From positions 769,001-833,000 of the forward strand of contig CP073340.1 in the NCBI GenBank assembly GCA_018141845.1: a DNA stretch of 64,000 bases, given 5' to 3'. Shown here in pieces: positions 25,478 through 33,512 of this stretch. Origin of the DNA: Lachnospiraceae bacterium oral taxon 096. Its GTDB lineage: Bacteria; Bacillota; Clostridia; Lachnospirales; Lachnospiraceae. Below the pieces are notes generated by a model. That model saw only the letters and a program-made list of their open reading frames with translations, searched no databases and was not told the origin of the DNA. The position numbers and the translations under genes were made by a program. Within the stretch, counting starts at the first letter, position 1, and every line of letters begins with the position of its first letter.

Positions 25478-26142
25478 TGGAGAAATTGATTAAAAATGGC
25501 TTAAGTTCAGCACAATTAAAGTATATTGCCGTACTTTCTATGCTCATTGATCATATTGCAGTGGTGCTACTCAACCCTGTGAGTATTACCTACTGGGTCA
25601 GCCGATTTATTGGGCGATTGGCATTTCCAATCTTTGTATTTTTGATGGTGGAGGGATTTAGAAAAACTTCCAATCGCCTCAATTATATTAAGAGAATATT
25701 TATCTTTGCAATTATTTCAGAAGTTCCATTTGATTTGGCATTTTTTAGGTTGTTTGATTTTACCCATCAAAATGTACTCTTTAATCTTGGCATTGGGGCA
25801 GTGATGCTCTTTATAATTGAAAAGTACAAAAAGAAACCGTATGTCAAGTATGTCGCTCTTATTGTGGCTGCAGTTGTGGCTTGGGCAACAAGGACGGACT
25901 ATGGATATATTGGCATTTTATTGGCGGCAGTCTTTTACTATATTCGACAGCCAATGCAACAGGTTGTGTGTGGCAGCATTGTTTTATTGTCAGAGCCACC
26001 AGCAATTCTTGCCTTTGGACCGATACTTTTATACAATGGGAAGAGAGGAAGACAATTAAAGTATTTCTTTTACATCTTTTATCCATTGCACCTGCTCATC
26101 CTCTATGGATTGGCGAGATTAATATTTTTTGGAGTACATTAG
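25477..26142 (+). CDS. TraX family membrane protein
   Basis: This 221-residue polytopic membrane protein has about eight hydrophobic segments. It opens with LKYIAVLSMLIDHIAVVLL, the signature of the TraX family (PF05857), and has GRLAFPIFVFLMVEGF, also conserved. In the F plasmid TraX acetylates pilin. Chromosomal Clostridial members have no established role, and there are no conjugation genes here. Its ATG overlaps the metG TAA. Confidence 0.88.
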   Translation: MEKLIKNGLSSAQLKYIAVLSMLIDHIAVVLLNPVSITYWVSRFIGRLAFPIFVFLMVEGFRKTSNRLNYIKRIFIFAIISEVPFDLAFFRLFDFTHQNVLFNLGIGAVMLFIIEKYKKKPYVKYVALIVAAVVAWATRTDYGYIGILLAAVFYYIRQPMQQVVCGSIVLLSEPPAILAFGPILLYNGKRGRQLKYFFYIFYPLHLLILYGLARLIFFGVH

Positions 26143-26148
26143 AAAATA

Positions 26149-26931
26149 ATGAGTAGAGAATGGATGATTGATACCCATGCCCATTACGATGATGAGGCAT
26201 TTGATGGGGACAGAGAAGTCTTAATAGAGAGTCTTAACAAAAACAGAATTATGCGAGTGGTCAATATTGGGGCAAGTATAAAGACTAGCCAAAATTCAAT
26301 TGCACTGGCAAAAAAGTATCCACATATCTATGCGGCCGTTGGGGTTCATCCCTCAGAGACAGAGGAGCTAGATGAGGAAAAGTTTGAGCAACTTTCTCAT
26401 CTTGCCGATGAAGAAAAGGTTGTTGCGATTGGAGAAATTGGACTTGATTACTACTGGCCCGAGCCATCAAAAGAGATTCAAAAGAAGTGGTTTGAATGTC
26501 AAATGGAATTGGCAAGGGAGAAAAAATTGCCAATCGTAATTCACTCAAGGGATGCGGCAAAGGACACACTCGATATGATGGTGGCAAAAAGAGCGGGAGA
26601 AATTGGTGGCGTGGTGCATTGCTATTCCTATGGTGTGGAACTTGCCAGGGAGTACCTAAAGATGGGATTTTTCTTTGGCATTGGCGGTGTATCTACATTC
26701 AAAAATGCAAAAAAACTCAAGGAAGTCATTGCATATTTGCCAATGGAATCTATCGTGCTGGAGACAGATGCACCTTACTTGTCTCCCGTACCCAATCGAG
26801 GAAAGAGAAATTCCTCACTCAATATTCCCTACATTGTGGAAGAGATTGCAAGAATTAAGGGAATACAAGCAGAAGAAGTGGTGCAAAGAACATTTGAAAA
26901 CGCACATAGACTCTATCCAAAGTTGGGATAG
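26149..26931 (+). CDS. TatD-family metal-dependent hydrolase (DNase)
   Basis: This 260-residue TIM-barrel hydrolase has metal ligands in DTHAHYD, in the glutamate of AIGEIGLDYYW, in VIHSRDA, GVVHCYSYG and LETDAPYLSP. The neighbouring ksgA matches the common tatD-(rnmV)-ksgA order of Firmicutes, with rnmV missing here. Members cut DNA and RNA ends. Confidence 0.94.
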   Translation: MSREWMIDTHAHYDDEAFDGDREVLIESLNKNRIMRVVNIGASIKTSQNSIALAKKYPHIYAAVGVHPSETEELDEEKFEQLSHLADEEKVVAIGEIGLDYYWPEPSKEIQKKWFECQMELAREKKLPIVIHSRDAAKDTLDMMVAKRAGEIGGVVHCYSYGVELAREYLKMGFFFGIGGVSTFKNAKKLKEVIAYLPMESIVLETDAPYLSPVPNRGKRNSSLNIPYIVEEIARIKGIQAEEVVQRTFENAHRLYPKLG

Positions 26932-26946
26932 AGAGAAGGGAAGAAA

Positions 26947-27810
26947 ATGGCAATACTGGGAAATCCAGCAAGGACAAGAGAAATCATTCAAAAATATGGT
27001 TTTCATTTTCAGAAGAAGTTTGGTCAAAACTTTTTGATCGATGCACATATTTTGGAAAAAATTGTGGACAGTGCAGAAGTTGGGGAAGAGGATTGTGTAT
27101 TGGAGATTGGACCAGGAATTGGAACAATGACACAATATCTGTGTGAGCGAGCAAGAAAAGTGATTGTGGTAGAAATTGATAAGAATTTAATTCCAATTTT
27201 GGAGGAGACACTGGGTGATTATCAAAATGTAGAGATAATCAATGCAGATATTCTCAAAGTGGATATTCAAAAGATTGTGGATGAGCACAATGGTGGAAAA
27301 CCAATAAAAGTGGTTGCCAATCTTCCCTACTATATCACCACGCCAATCATTATGGGATTATTTGAAAGCCATGTTCCTATTGCAAGTATTACGGTTATGG
27401 TACAAAAGGAAGTCGCTGACCGCATGCAGGTTGGTCCGGGAACAAAGGACTATGGTGCACTTTCTCTGGCTGTGCAGTACTACGCAAAGCCAGAGGTTGT
27501 TGCCATTGTTCCACCAGAATGCTTTATTCCAAGACCAAATGTATCCTCGTCAGTGATTCGATTGACAAGACATATTCATCCTCCTGTCGAAGTAGAGGAC
27601 GAGGAGTTGATGTTTCGCATTATTCGAGCTTCATTTAACCAAAGAAGAAAGACTTTGCAAAATGGTCTCAACAATGCACCAGACCTTCATTTTAGCAAGG
27701 AAAAAATTGCACAGGCGATTGCTAGCCTTCAAGTAAGTCCAAGTATTCGAGGAGAGGCATTGGAACTTTTCCAATTTGCCAAGCTTTCAAATTATTTCAG
27801 TGCAAAATAA
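26947..27810 (+). CDS. rsmA: 16S rRNA (adenine1518/1519-N6)-dimethyltransferase RsmA/KsgA
   Basis: This 287-residue methyltransferase dimethylates two adjacent adenines in the 16S 3' hairpin. The SAM site reads VLEIGPGIGTMTQYL. The NLPYYIT catalytic motif (NLPY) and FNQRRKTLQNGL in the C-terminal domain are diagnostic, as is KFGQNFL near the N terminus. It starts 15 nt after tatD. Confidence 0.96.
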   Translation: MAILGNPARTREIIQKYGFHFQKKFGQNFLIDAHILEKIVDSAEVGEEDCVLEIGPGIGTMTQYLCERARKVIVVEIDKNLIPILEETLGDYQNVEIINADILKVDIQKIVDEHNGGKPIKVVANLPYYITTPIIMGLFESHVPIASITVMVQKEVADRMQVGPGTKDYGALSLAVQYYAKPEVVAIVPPECFIPRPNVSSSVIRLTRHIHPPVEVEDEELMFRIIRASFNQRRKTLQNGLNNAPDLHFSKEKIAQAIASLQVSPSIRGEALELFQFAKLSNYFSAK

Positions 27811-27813
27811 AAG

Positions 27814-27905
27814 GACCTCCCTACATCTATGCGGATTGATATGTACCCTCTTTACTGGACACCCAGTAAGGAGGGTACATATCAGATGTGGGAAGGTCTT
27901 TTTTA
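27814..27905. terminator. Long nested hairpin between convergent rsmA and lrgB
   Basis: A 22-bp inner stem (TGATATGTACCC... against ...GGGTACATATCA, one wobble) with an ACAC tetraloop is extended by an outer stem (GACCTCCCTACATC against GATGTGGGAAGGTC) across an 8-nt bulge. T6 follows on the plus strand. It should end both transcripts. Confidence 0.75.
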
Positions 27906-28598
27906 TTAAAAGAAATTTGCATAAATAGTTGAACCGAGCACAGTCAATAGACCAGCAACGGCGATGGAGAGTGAACTCATGGCACCCTCAGTTTCACCGA
28001 TTTCGAGGGCCTTGGATGTACCAATGGCGTGAGCAGAAGTACCAAGAGCAATACCCTTTGCGATTGGATCGGTGATCCGAAATAGTTTTAAAATCACATC
28101 GGCAATCACATTTCCGAGAACACCCGTAATAATGATGACAGAAGCAGTGATGGTATCGGAGCCACCAAGTGATTTTGATACATCCATACCAATGGCTGTA
28201 GTGATGGACTTAGGTAAAAGTGTCACATAATTTTCATGTGAAAGCTTAAAGATTAAGCAGAAGATGAGTACGCAAGTTAAACTTGTGAGTACACCTGCAA
28301 TAATTCCCGCAATAATCGCAGCAAAATTATCTTTTAGTAGCTGTAATTTCTCATAGAGAGGAACAGCTAGACAGACAGTAGCGGGAGTTAAAAGAAAACT
28401 AATATACTTTGAACTCTCCTTAAATTGGGAATAGTCAATGCGAAGCCCAATCAAAAGAAGAATGACTAGGGCAATGGAAATTAACAGGGGATTGCATACC
28501 GCCCATCCTGTCTTTTTACGAATTTGCACGCCAATTTGATAGGTAATTAGGCAGATGCCCACACCAAAAAATGCAGATTGTCCAAGGAATGTAGACAT
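27906..28598 (-). CDS. lrgB: LrgB/CidB family membrane protein
   Basis: This 230-residue polytopic protein has the LrgB segments ALVILLLIGLRIDYSQF, LTPATVCLAVPLYEKLQ, LPKSITTAIGMDVSKSLGG and GTSAHAIGTSKALEIGETEGAMSSLSIA. Relatives act in murein hydrolase control, or in pyruvate or glycolate export. It follows lrgA with 1 nt between stop and start. Confidence 0.93.
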   Translation of the reverse strand: MSTFLGQSAFFGVGICLITYQIGVQIRKKTGWAVCNPLLISIALVILLLIGLRIDYSQFKESSKYISFLLTPATVCLAVPLYEKLQLLKDNFAAIIAGIIAGVLTSLTCVLIFCLIFKLSHENYVTLLPKSITTAIGMDVSKSLGGSDTITASVIIITGVLGNVIADVILKLFRITDPIAKGIALGTSAHAIGTSKALEIGETEGAMSSLSIAVAGLLTVLGSTIYANFF

Positions 28599-28599
28599 A

Positions 28600-28962
28600 T
28601 TATTTTGCCTCCTTATTTTTTATAAATTTTCGAACAAATTGTGTGACCCGTCCAGACACACCCATAACAACAATGGTAGAAACCACAGTGATAATCGCAA
28701 ATGGAATGACGACAGGTCGCAAATCTGGCCAAACCACAATGAGCCCAGCAGCCGCAGGAATAAACATAATTGGCATAATATCAATTAAAAGCAGTGCTGC
28801 CATTTTAATTTGATTGAGCCGCAGTGCTCCTGTCTGTAGCGCAATGAGCACAATGACAAGTCCATAGATGCTTGCAGGAACAGGCAGAGGAACAATGGAA
28901 TGAAGTGCTTCGCCAATAAAACTGATGGCGAGAATAATCATAAATTGCTTGATGAATCTCAT
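28600..28962 (-). CDS. lrgA: LrgA/CidA family holin-like protein
   Basis: This 120-residue protein has four membrane segments and the conserved start (FIGEALHSIVPLPVPASIYGLVIVLIAL) of the LrgA/CidA family. The sequence LLLIDIMPIMFIPAAAGLIV is also typical. Coupled to lrgB, the pair forms the standard two-gene unit. A regulator (lytSR-type) is not seen in the window. Confidence 0.92.
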   Translation of the reverse strand: MRFIKQFMIILAISFIGEALHSIVPLPVPASIYGLVIVLIALQTGALRLNQIKMAALLLIDIMPIMFIPAAAGLIVVWPDLRPVVIPFAIITVVSTIVVMGVSGRVTQFVRKFIKNKEAK

Positions 28963-29146
28963 AAAATCTTCCCCTTTTCTTAATTTAAGCTGTGTATCAT
29001 TTTAGCATAAATTAGAGGGTGTGATGAAAGGAATTGAAAATAATTAGAAATTTGGCTGATTTGTTAATAAAAACAGAAAATAGTTAGGCAAAGTTGTGTA
29101 AAAATAAGTGTTGTGATATGCTATGATGAAGAAAAAGGAGGATGTA

Positions 29147-29710
29147 ATGAAGGATAGAGTTTATGTATTTATGGCAAATGGGACGGAAGAAATAGAATGT
29201 CTCACTGTAGTTGATATTTTGCGACGGGCAGGAGTCGATACAATTCTCGTATCAATGAGAAAAGAAAGAAGCGTTGAAGGGGCACATGGCATTTGTGTGG
29301 AAGCAGATATTTGTTTTGATGAGAGCGACTATTCAGGAGCAAAAATGTTGGTGCTTCCTGGGGGACTTCCAGGGGTAGACCATCTCTTTGCCCATCAGGG
29401 GCTCAAGACCTTGTTAAAGGACTTTGCAGATAAAGGTGGAGATATTGCGGCCATTTGTGCAGCACCGAGTATTCTTGGAAAGATGGGCATTTTAAACGGA
29501 AAGAGGGCAACTTGTTACCCAGGTTTTGAGGAAAGCTTTGGCACAGGAAAATATACTGGCGAAGCAGTGACTGTGGATGGAAATATTATCACAGGAAGAG
29601 GAATGGGCTGTGCAGTTGATTTTTCCCTTGCACTTGTAAAGAAACTTGTTGGAGATGAGATTGCAAGAGAGATTAAAGTTGGCATTCAACATCCTGATAC
29701 ATTGAAGTAG
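29147..29710 (+). CDS. DJ-1/PfpI family protein
   Basis: This 187-residue DJ-1/ThiJ-type protein has VYVFMANGTEEIECLTVVDIL, with the conserved acidic residue, and the nucleophile-elbow cysteine AAICAAPSIL. PGGLPGVDHL and TGRGMGCAVDFSLAL complete the fold. Functions range from protein or nucleotide deglycation to redox sensing. The ATG at 29147 has GGAGGA 5 nt upstream and is better than an in-frame ATG at 29123. Confidence 0.9.
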   Translation: MKDRVYVFMANGTEEIECLTVVDILRRAGVDTILVSMRKERSVEGAHGICVEADICFDESDYSGAKMLVLPGGLPGVDHLFAHQGLKTLLKDFADKGGDIAAICAAPSILGKMGILNGKRATCYPGFEESFGTGKYTGEAVTVDGNIITGRGMGCAVDFSLALVKKLVGDEIAREIKVGIQHPDTLK

Positions 29711-29741
29711 AAAAAGAAAGAGAAATTTGGAGGAATAGAAT

Positions 29742-31490
29742 ATGGCATGGTATGAGAACTCAGTTTTCTATCATATTTATCCGTTGGGGCTTTGTGATGC
29801 TCCAAAAAAGAATGATTATCAAGTTACGGAGCATCGCTTGAAGAAGGCTTTACCATGGATTTTACATGTAAAGGAAATTGGTTGTAATGCGATTTACATT
29901 GGTCCATTGTTTTCTTCAGTGGGACATGGCTATGAGACAACAGATTATAAAAAGTTAGATGAGCGCTTAGGAACAAATGAGGATTTAAAAGAATTTGTTT
30001 TGGAATGCCATAAGAATAAGATTCATGTTATTTTTGATGGGGTGTTTAATCATGTGGGAAGGGATTTCTTTGCCTTTCAAGACTTATTAAAGAATAGAGA
30101 GAATTCACCATATCGAGATTGGTTTTGCAATGTCAATTTTTATGGAAACAATGAGTACAATGATGGCTTTTCTTATGACAACTGGGGCGGTTATAACTTA
30201 CTTGTCAAATTAAATCATCAAAATCCAAAGGTGAGAGAGTATATGATTGATGCTGTTGACTATTGGATTAAGGAATTTGATGTCGATGGAATTCGATTAG
30301 ATGCCGCTGATGTCCTTGACTTTACCTTTATGCAGGACTTGAGAAGATTTACAGATCAGGCCAAGCCAGAGTTTTGGTTGATGGGTGAGGTGATTCATGG
30401 AGACTACACAAGATGGGTTAACCAAGAAGTTCTTCATTCAGTGACGAATTATCAATTGCACAAGGCCCTCTATTCGGGACACAATGATCACAATTACTTT
30501 GAGATTGCACATACCATTCGCCGCTTTGTAGAACTTGGAAGAGAGCGTGCCAATGTATTTTATAATTTTGTGGATAATCATGATGTGGAGCGCATACAGA
30601 CAAAATTGGTACACAAGCAACATTTTCATCCTGTGCACACATTGCTCTTTACTTTGCCAGGAATTCCATCCATTTACTATGGATCAGAATTTGCCATTGA
30701 GGGAAAGAAGGAAAAGTTTTCAGATGATAGTCTTCGACCAGCACTCCACATTGAGGACTACAAGGGTGCCCTAAAGACAAATCCAGCCACAGCTTTAATT
30801 TGTATTTTGGCCAATGCCCATCAACAGGTGAAGGCACTCTATGCGGGGGACTACAAGGAATTGATGCTCACCAACCGCCAATATGCCTTTGCAAGACATT
30901 TCGAGGATAGCACAGCAATTATTGCTGTCAATTGTGATGATCATGAGGCCAATTTCTCACTTTCTGCACAGGCAGGTAAAGAATATACCGATGTCATTTC
31001 GGGTAGAAAAGTGACTTGTGATGGTCAACTTAAATTTTCTTTGGGTGCGAATAGTTCTGCAGTATGGGTTATGGATAGCGAAGTTCCATTGGTAGAGAGA
31101 ATCAATGAGACGGTAGCTAATACAGTTGAGATCGAGCCAGATACTACGCCAGAGCCAAAAATCAAAGTGGAAAACTCAGAGATTACAGAGCCAGAGGTTG
31201 AAGTCTGTGTGTCAGAGAAGATGGTCGCAGAGGATCAGATTGTTGAGCCAGAAGTTGTCGAGCCAGAAGTAGAAGAGGGAGATATCACTGAGGAAAGTAA
31301 AGAAATAAAATCTTCTCCAGTAGAAATTCCAAAAAATCTTTCCTATGAAGAGATGAGTGTCGAGCAATTGCAACAGTGCATTTTGGAGAAAATGGCAGCC
31401 AATGGACCAGTGACTGAGCAGATGAAAAAGGAAGTCAAGGACAATGTCTACCACAATTCATTGCTCAATTGGGTAAAGAGTTTCCGTTAA
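29742..31490 (+). CDS. GH13 alpha-amylase family protein with an acidic C-terminal tail
   Basis: This 582-residue (beta/alpha)8 glycosidase has all three catalytic acids in place: Asp187 (GIRLDAADVL), Glu216 (LMGEVIHGDY) and Asp281 (FVDNHDVERI). Region I reads VIFDGVFNHVG. No signal peptide is visible, so it should act on intracellular alpha-glucans or maltodextrin. After the C-terminal beta domain (to about 450), about 75 residues of Glu/Val/Pro-rich tail (EPEVVEPEVEE) lead to a helical end LSYEEMSVEQLQQCILEKMA, not usual for the family. Confidence 0.9.
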   Translation: MAWYENSVFYHIYPLGLCDAPKKNDYQVTEHRLKKALPWILHVKEIGCNAIYIGPLFSSVGHGYETTDYKKLDERLGTNEDLKEFVLECHKNKIHVIFDGVFNHVGRDFFAFQDLLKNRENSPYRDWFCNVNFYGNNEYNDGFSYDNWGGYNLLVKLNHQNPKVREYMIDAVDYWIKEFDVDGIRLDAADVLDFTFMQDLRRFTDQAKPEFWLMGEVIHGDYTRWVNQEVLHSVTNYQLHKALYSGHNDHNYFEIAHTIRRFVELGRERANVFYNFVDNHDVERIQTKLVHKQHFHPVHTLLFTLPGIPSIYYGSEFAIEGKKEKFSDDSLRPALHIEDYKGALKTNPATALICILANAHQQVKALYAGDYKELMLTNRQYAFARHFEDSTAIIAVNCDDHEANFSLSAQAGKEYTDVISGRKVTCDGQLKFSLGANSSAVWVMDSEVPLVERINETVANTVEIEPDTTPEPKIKVENSEITEPEVEVCVSEKMVAEDQIVEPEVVEPEVEEGDITEESKEIKSSPVEIPKNLSYEEMSVEQLQQCILEKMAANGPVTEQMKKEVKDNVYHNSLLNWVKSFR

Positions 31491-31655
31491 CTTTTTATAA
31501 TATAACAGCCAGAAAACCCATGGTCTTTAGACCGTGGGATGAATGGCGTTAGGTTTACAACATATATATTTTACTTAAATACTATCATTTAAAATATATG
31601 CTATAATGCATATATAGGAAATCCTATTTCCGAGTCTATGAAAGGAGAAAATTGT

Positions 31656-32906
31656 ATGTATCTTACTGTAAAACAACAAGTGAAACATCTGTCCAAGGAA
31701 GATTACATCACAATCAGGGAACTTTGTCATACGGCTAAGAATCTTGCTAATGAGGCAATCTATAATGTGCGTCAACATTATTTTACAGAAGGTGAATTTC
31801 TCAAGTATGAGAAGAATTACACTCTTTTAAAGAATAGTCCTAATTATAAGGCCTTAAATTCCAATATGGCACAGCAGATACTGAAAGAGGTTGATGGCTC
31901 GTTTCAGTCATTTTTTGGTCTGCTTAAACTTGTCAAGCAGGGAAAATATGCTTTTATGGATTGTAAACTGCCACATTATCTTCCAAAAGATGGATACACA
32001 ACACTGATCATTGGTTTTGTAAGACTTAAGGGTAATCAGCTGATACTTCCGTTTTCCAATAGTTTTAAGAAAACGCATAAGTCTGTTGAAATTACGATAC
32101 CACCCATACTTCTTGATAAGACGATAAAAGAGATACGCATGATACCGAAAGCGAATGCAAGGTTCTTTGAAATCCAGTATATATATGAAGCTGAATGTAT
32201 TCAAAGAAATCTAAACACAAACAACGCACTTGCACTTGACCTAGGTATCAACAATCTCGTAACAGCCGTATCAAATAGTGGTCAATCGTTCATTATTGAC
32301 GGGAAAAGACTGAAATCGATCAATCAGTGGTTCAATAAAGAAAATGCCCGTTTGCAATCGATAAAAGATAAACAGCATTTTAGTAGAAAGCCTACAAATA
32401 GACAAAAAGCAGTTGCTCGTAATCGCAACAATAAGGTGAACGACTATATGAATAAAACTGCTCGTAGGGTGATAGATTATTGTATCATCAATAATATAGG
32501 TACGCTTGTTGTTGGTTACAATGAGACTTTTCAACATAACAGTCATATTGGAAAGCAAAACAATCAAAATTTTGTAAATATCCCTTATGGACAGTTGCGT
32601 AACAAATTGGAATATCTTTGCAAACGAAATGACATTGTTTTTGTAAAACAGGAAGAATCCTATACATCGAAATCATCTTTTTGGGATAGAGACGATCTCC
32701 CTGTTTACAATGCCGATAATCCAAAAGAGTATCCGTTTAGTGGCAGAAGATTACATCGTGGTCTATACAAAACGGCAAGTGGTAAAACAATCAATGCAGA
32801 TGTTAACGGAGCATTAAATATCATGCGTAAAAGTAGTGTTGTGGATATGAATATCCTATACAGTAGAGGCGAAGTGGACACGCCGATAAGAATAAGGATT
32901 GCCTAA
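31656..32906 (+). CDS. tnpB: TnpB-family RNA-guided nuclease (zinc-ribbon-less type)
   Basis: This 416-residue TnpB/OrfB-like protein has RuvC motifs LALDLGINNLVTAVS (first Asp), TLVVGYNET (Glu) and TINADVNGALNIM (last Asp). Between them the usual four-cysteine zinc ribbon is replaced by a segment reading SYTSKSSFWDRDDLPVYN and FSGRRLHRGLY, which occurs in one TnpB branch. AAAGGAG lies 8 nt before the ATG at 31656. The frame is intact and the catalytic acids are kept, so nuclease activity is plausible. Confidence 0.92.
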   Translation: MYLTVKQQVKHLSKEDYITIRELCHTAKNLANEAIYNVRQHYFTEGEFLKYEKNYTLLKNSPNYKALNSNMAQQILKEVDGSFQSFFGLLKLVKQGKYAFMDCKLPHYLPKDGYTTLIIGFVRLKGNQLILPFSNSFKKTHKSVEITIPPILLDKTIKEIRMIPKANARFFEIQYIYEAECIQRNLNTNNALALDLGINNLVTAVSNSGQSFIIDGKRLKSINQWFNKENARLQSIKDKQHFSRKPTNRQKAVARNRNNKVNDYMNKTARRVIDYCIINNIGTLVVGYNETFQHNSHIGKQNNQNFVNIPYGQLRNKLEYLCKRNDIVFVKQEESYTSKSSFWDRDDLPVYNADNPKEYPFSGRRLHRGLYKTASGKTINADVNGALNIMRKSSVVDMNILYSRGEVDTPIRIRIA

Positions 32907-32996
32907 TTACTTAGGTGGAAACTTAAATATCAAACTTCTTAAATAGAGCTGTTAGGCTCTTAGAAGCCCATTACCTTTAGGTGATGGGTAGTTCAC
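32880..32996 (+). ncRNA. Putative omega RNA 3' region of the TnpB element
   Basis: The end of tnpB and about 90 nt downstream run into a stem-loop at the right end finishing TAGTTCAC. In this family the RNA guide is whatever follows the right end, here starting TTATCTACTTGG at 32997. Positional inference. Confidence 0.45.
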
Positions 32997-33100
32997 TTAT
33001 CTACTTGGCAGAAAAAATTTGTTTCTATCAGAAAAAGACTTGTTTCTAGTAAAGAGAGGTTCCTCATGTTAGACTAATATCAATAAAAAGATAACAAAGT

Positions 33101-33355
33101 GTGGAGTGCAATGCCAGAGTGAAGAAATTTGAAGATGGTAAGTTATATGTTGATCTCAAAAATACAGATGGCAAGGAAGAAGAAAAGATAATCTCAACAG
33201 ATAGTGTTGTGTTATGTGTCGGATATGCCAGTGAAAATGGCTTGTATGATGAACTCAAGTATGATGTTTCGAATTTATATAAAATTGGTGATGCAGAAAA
33301 GGTTTCCAATATTATGTATGCGATTTGGGATGCATTTGAGGTGGCCAATATATAG
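33101..33355 (+). pseudogene. C-terminal remnant of an FAD/NADH-dependent oxidoreductase (old-yellow-enzyme type)
   Basis: The product (84 residues from a GTG) reads KIISTDSVVLCVGYASENGLY, then NLYKIGDAEKVSNIMYAIWDAFEVANI. This is the end of the pyridine-nucleotide-disulphide domain found in 2-enoate reductase/2,4-dienoyl-CoA reductase proteins. The catalytic N-terminal part is absent. The deletion lies next to the TnpB element, which may have caused it. The terminator of the original gene is kept. Confidence 0.75.
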
Positions 33356-33379
33356 AATAAGATTAATTTGATATGGATA

Positions 33380-33411
33380 GCGAGGTGGATGTCCCGCCTC
33401 GTTATTTTTTT
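33380..33411 (+). terminator. Intrinsic terminator after the oxidoreductase remnant
   Basis: CGAGGTGG/CCGCCTCG stem with a T7 run. Confidence 0.7.
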
Positions 33412-33463
33412 GCTTCTATTAAATTTTGTAGAACTCACAATTAGGGAATAAAAATCATAAAAA

Positions 33464-33507
33464 GAAGCTGCCGCTTCACGATTGATCAAGCGTTAAAGCG
33501 ACAGCTC
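33464..33507 (-). terminator. Intrinsic terminator of the permease operon
   Basis: On the minus strand AGCTGTCGCTTTAACGC pairs with GAAGCGGCAGCT, followed by CTTTTT, just after the permease stop. Confidence 0.7.
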
Positions 33508-33512
33508 CCCAT

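Larger units (their letters stand above)
31505..32996 (+). mobile_element. TnpB-only IS200/IS605-type element
   Basis: The left end has a hairpin CCCATGGTC/GACCGTGGG within an outer GCCA/TGGC stem (31508-31547). The right end has GCCCATTACC/GTGATGGG (32966-32988) and then TAGTTCAC. No tnpA is present, so movement would need TnpA from elsewhere, such as the intact copy at 13247. Confidence 0.8.

Noticed and set aside
33001..33060. Two near-copies of CAGAAAAA...TTTGTTTCTA right of the TnpB element
   Set aside because: The repeat is short, AT-rich and imperfect. No function can be supported.
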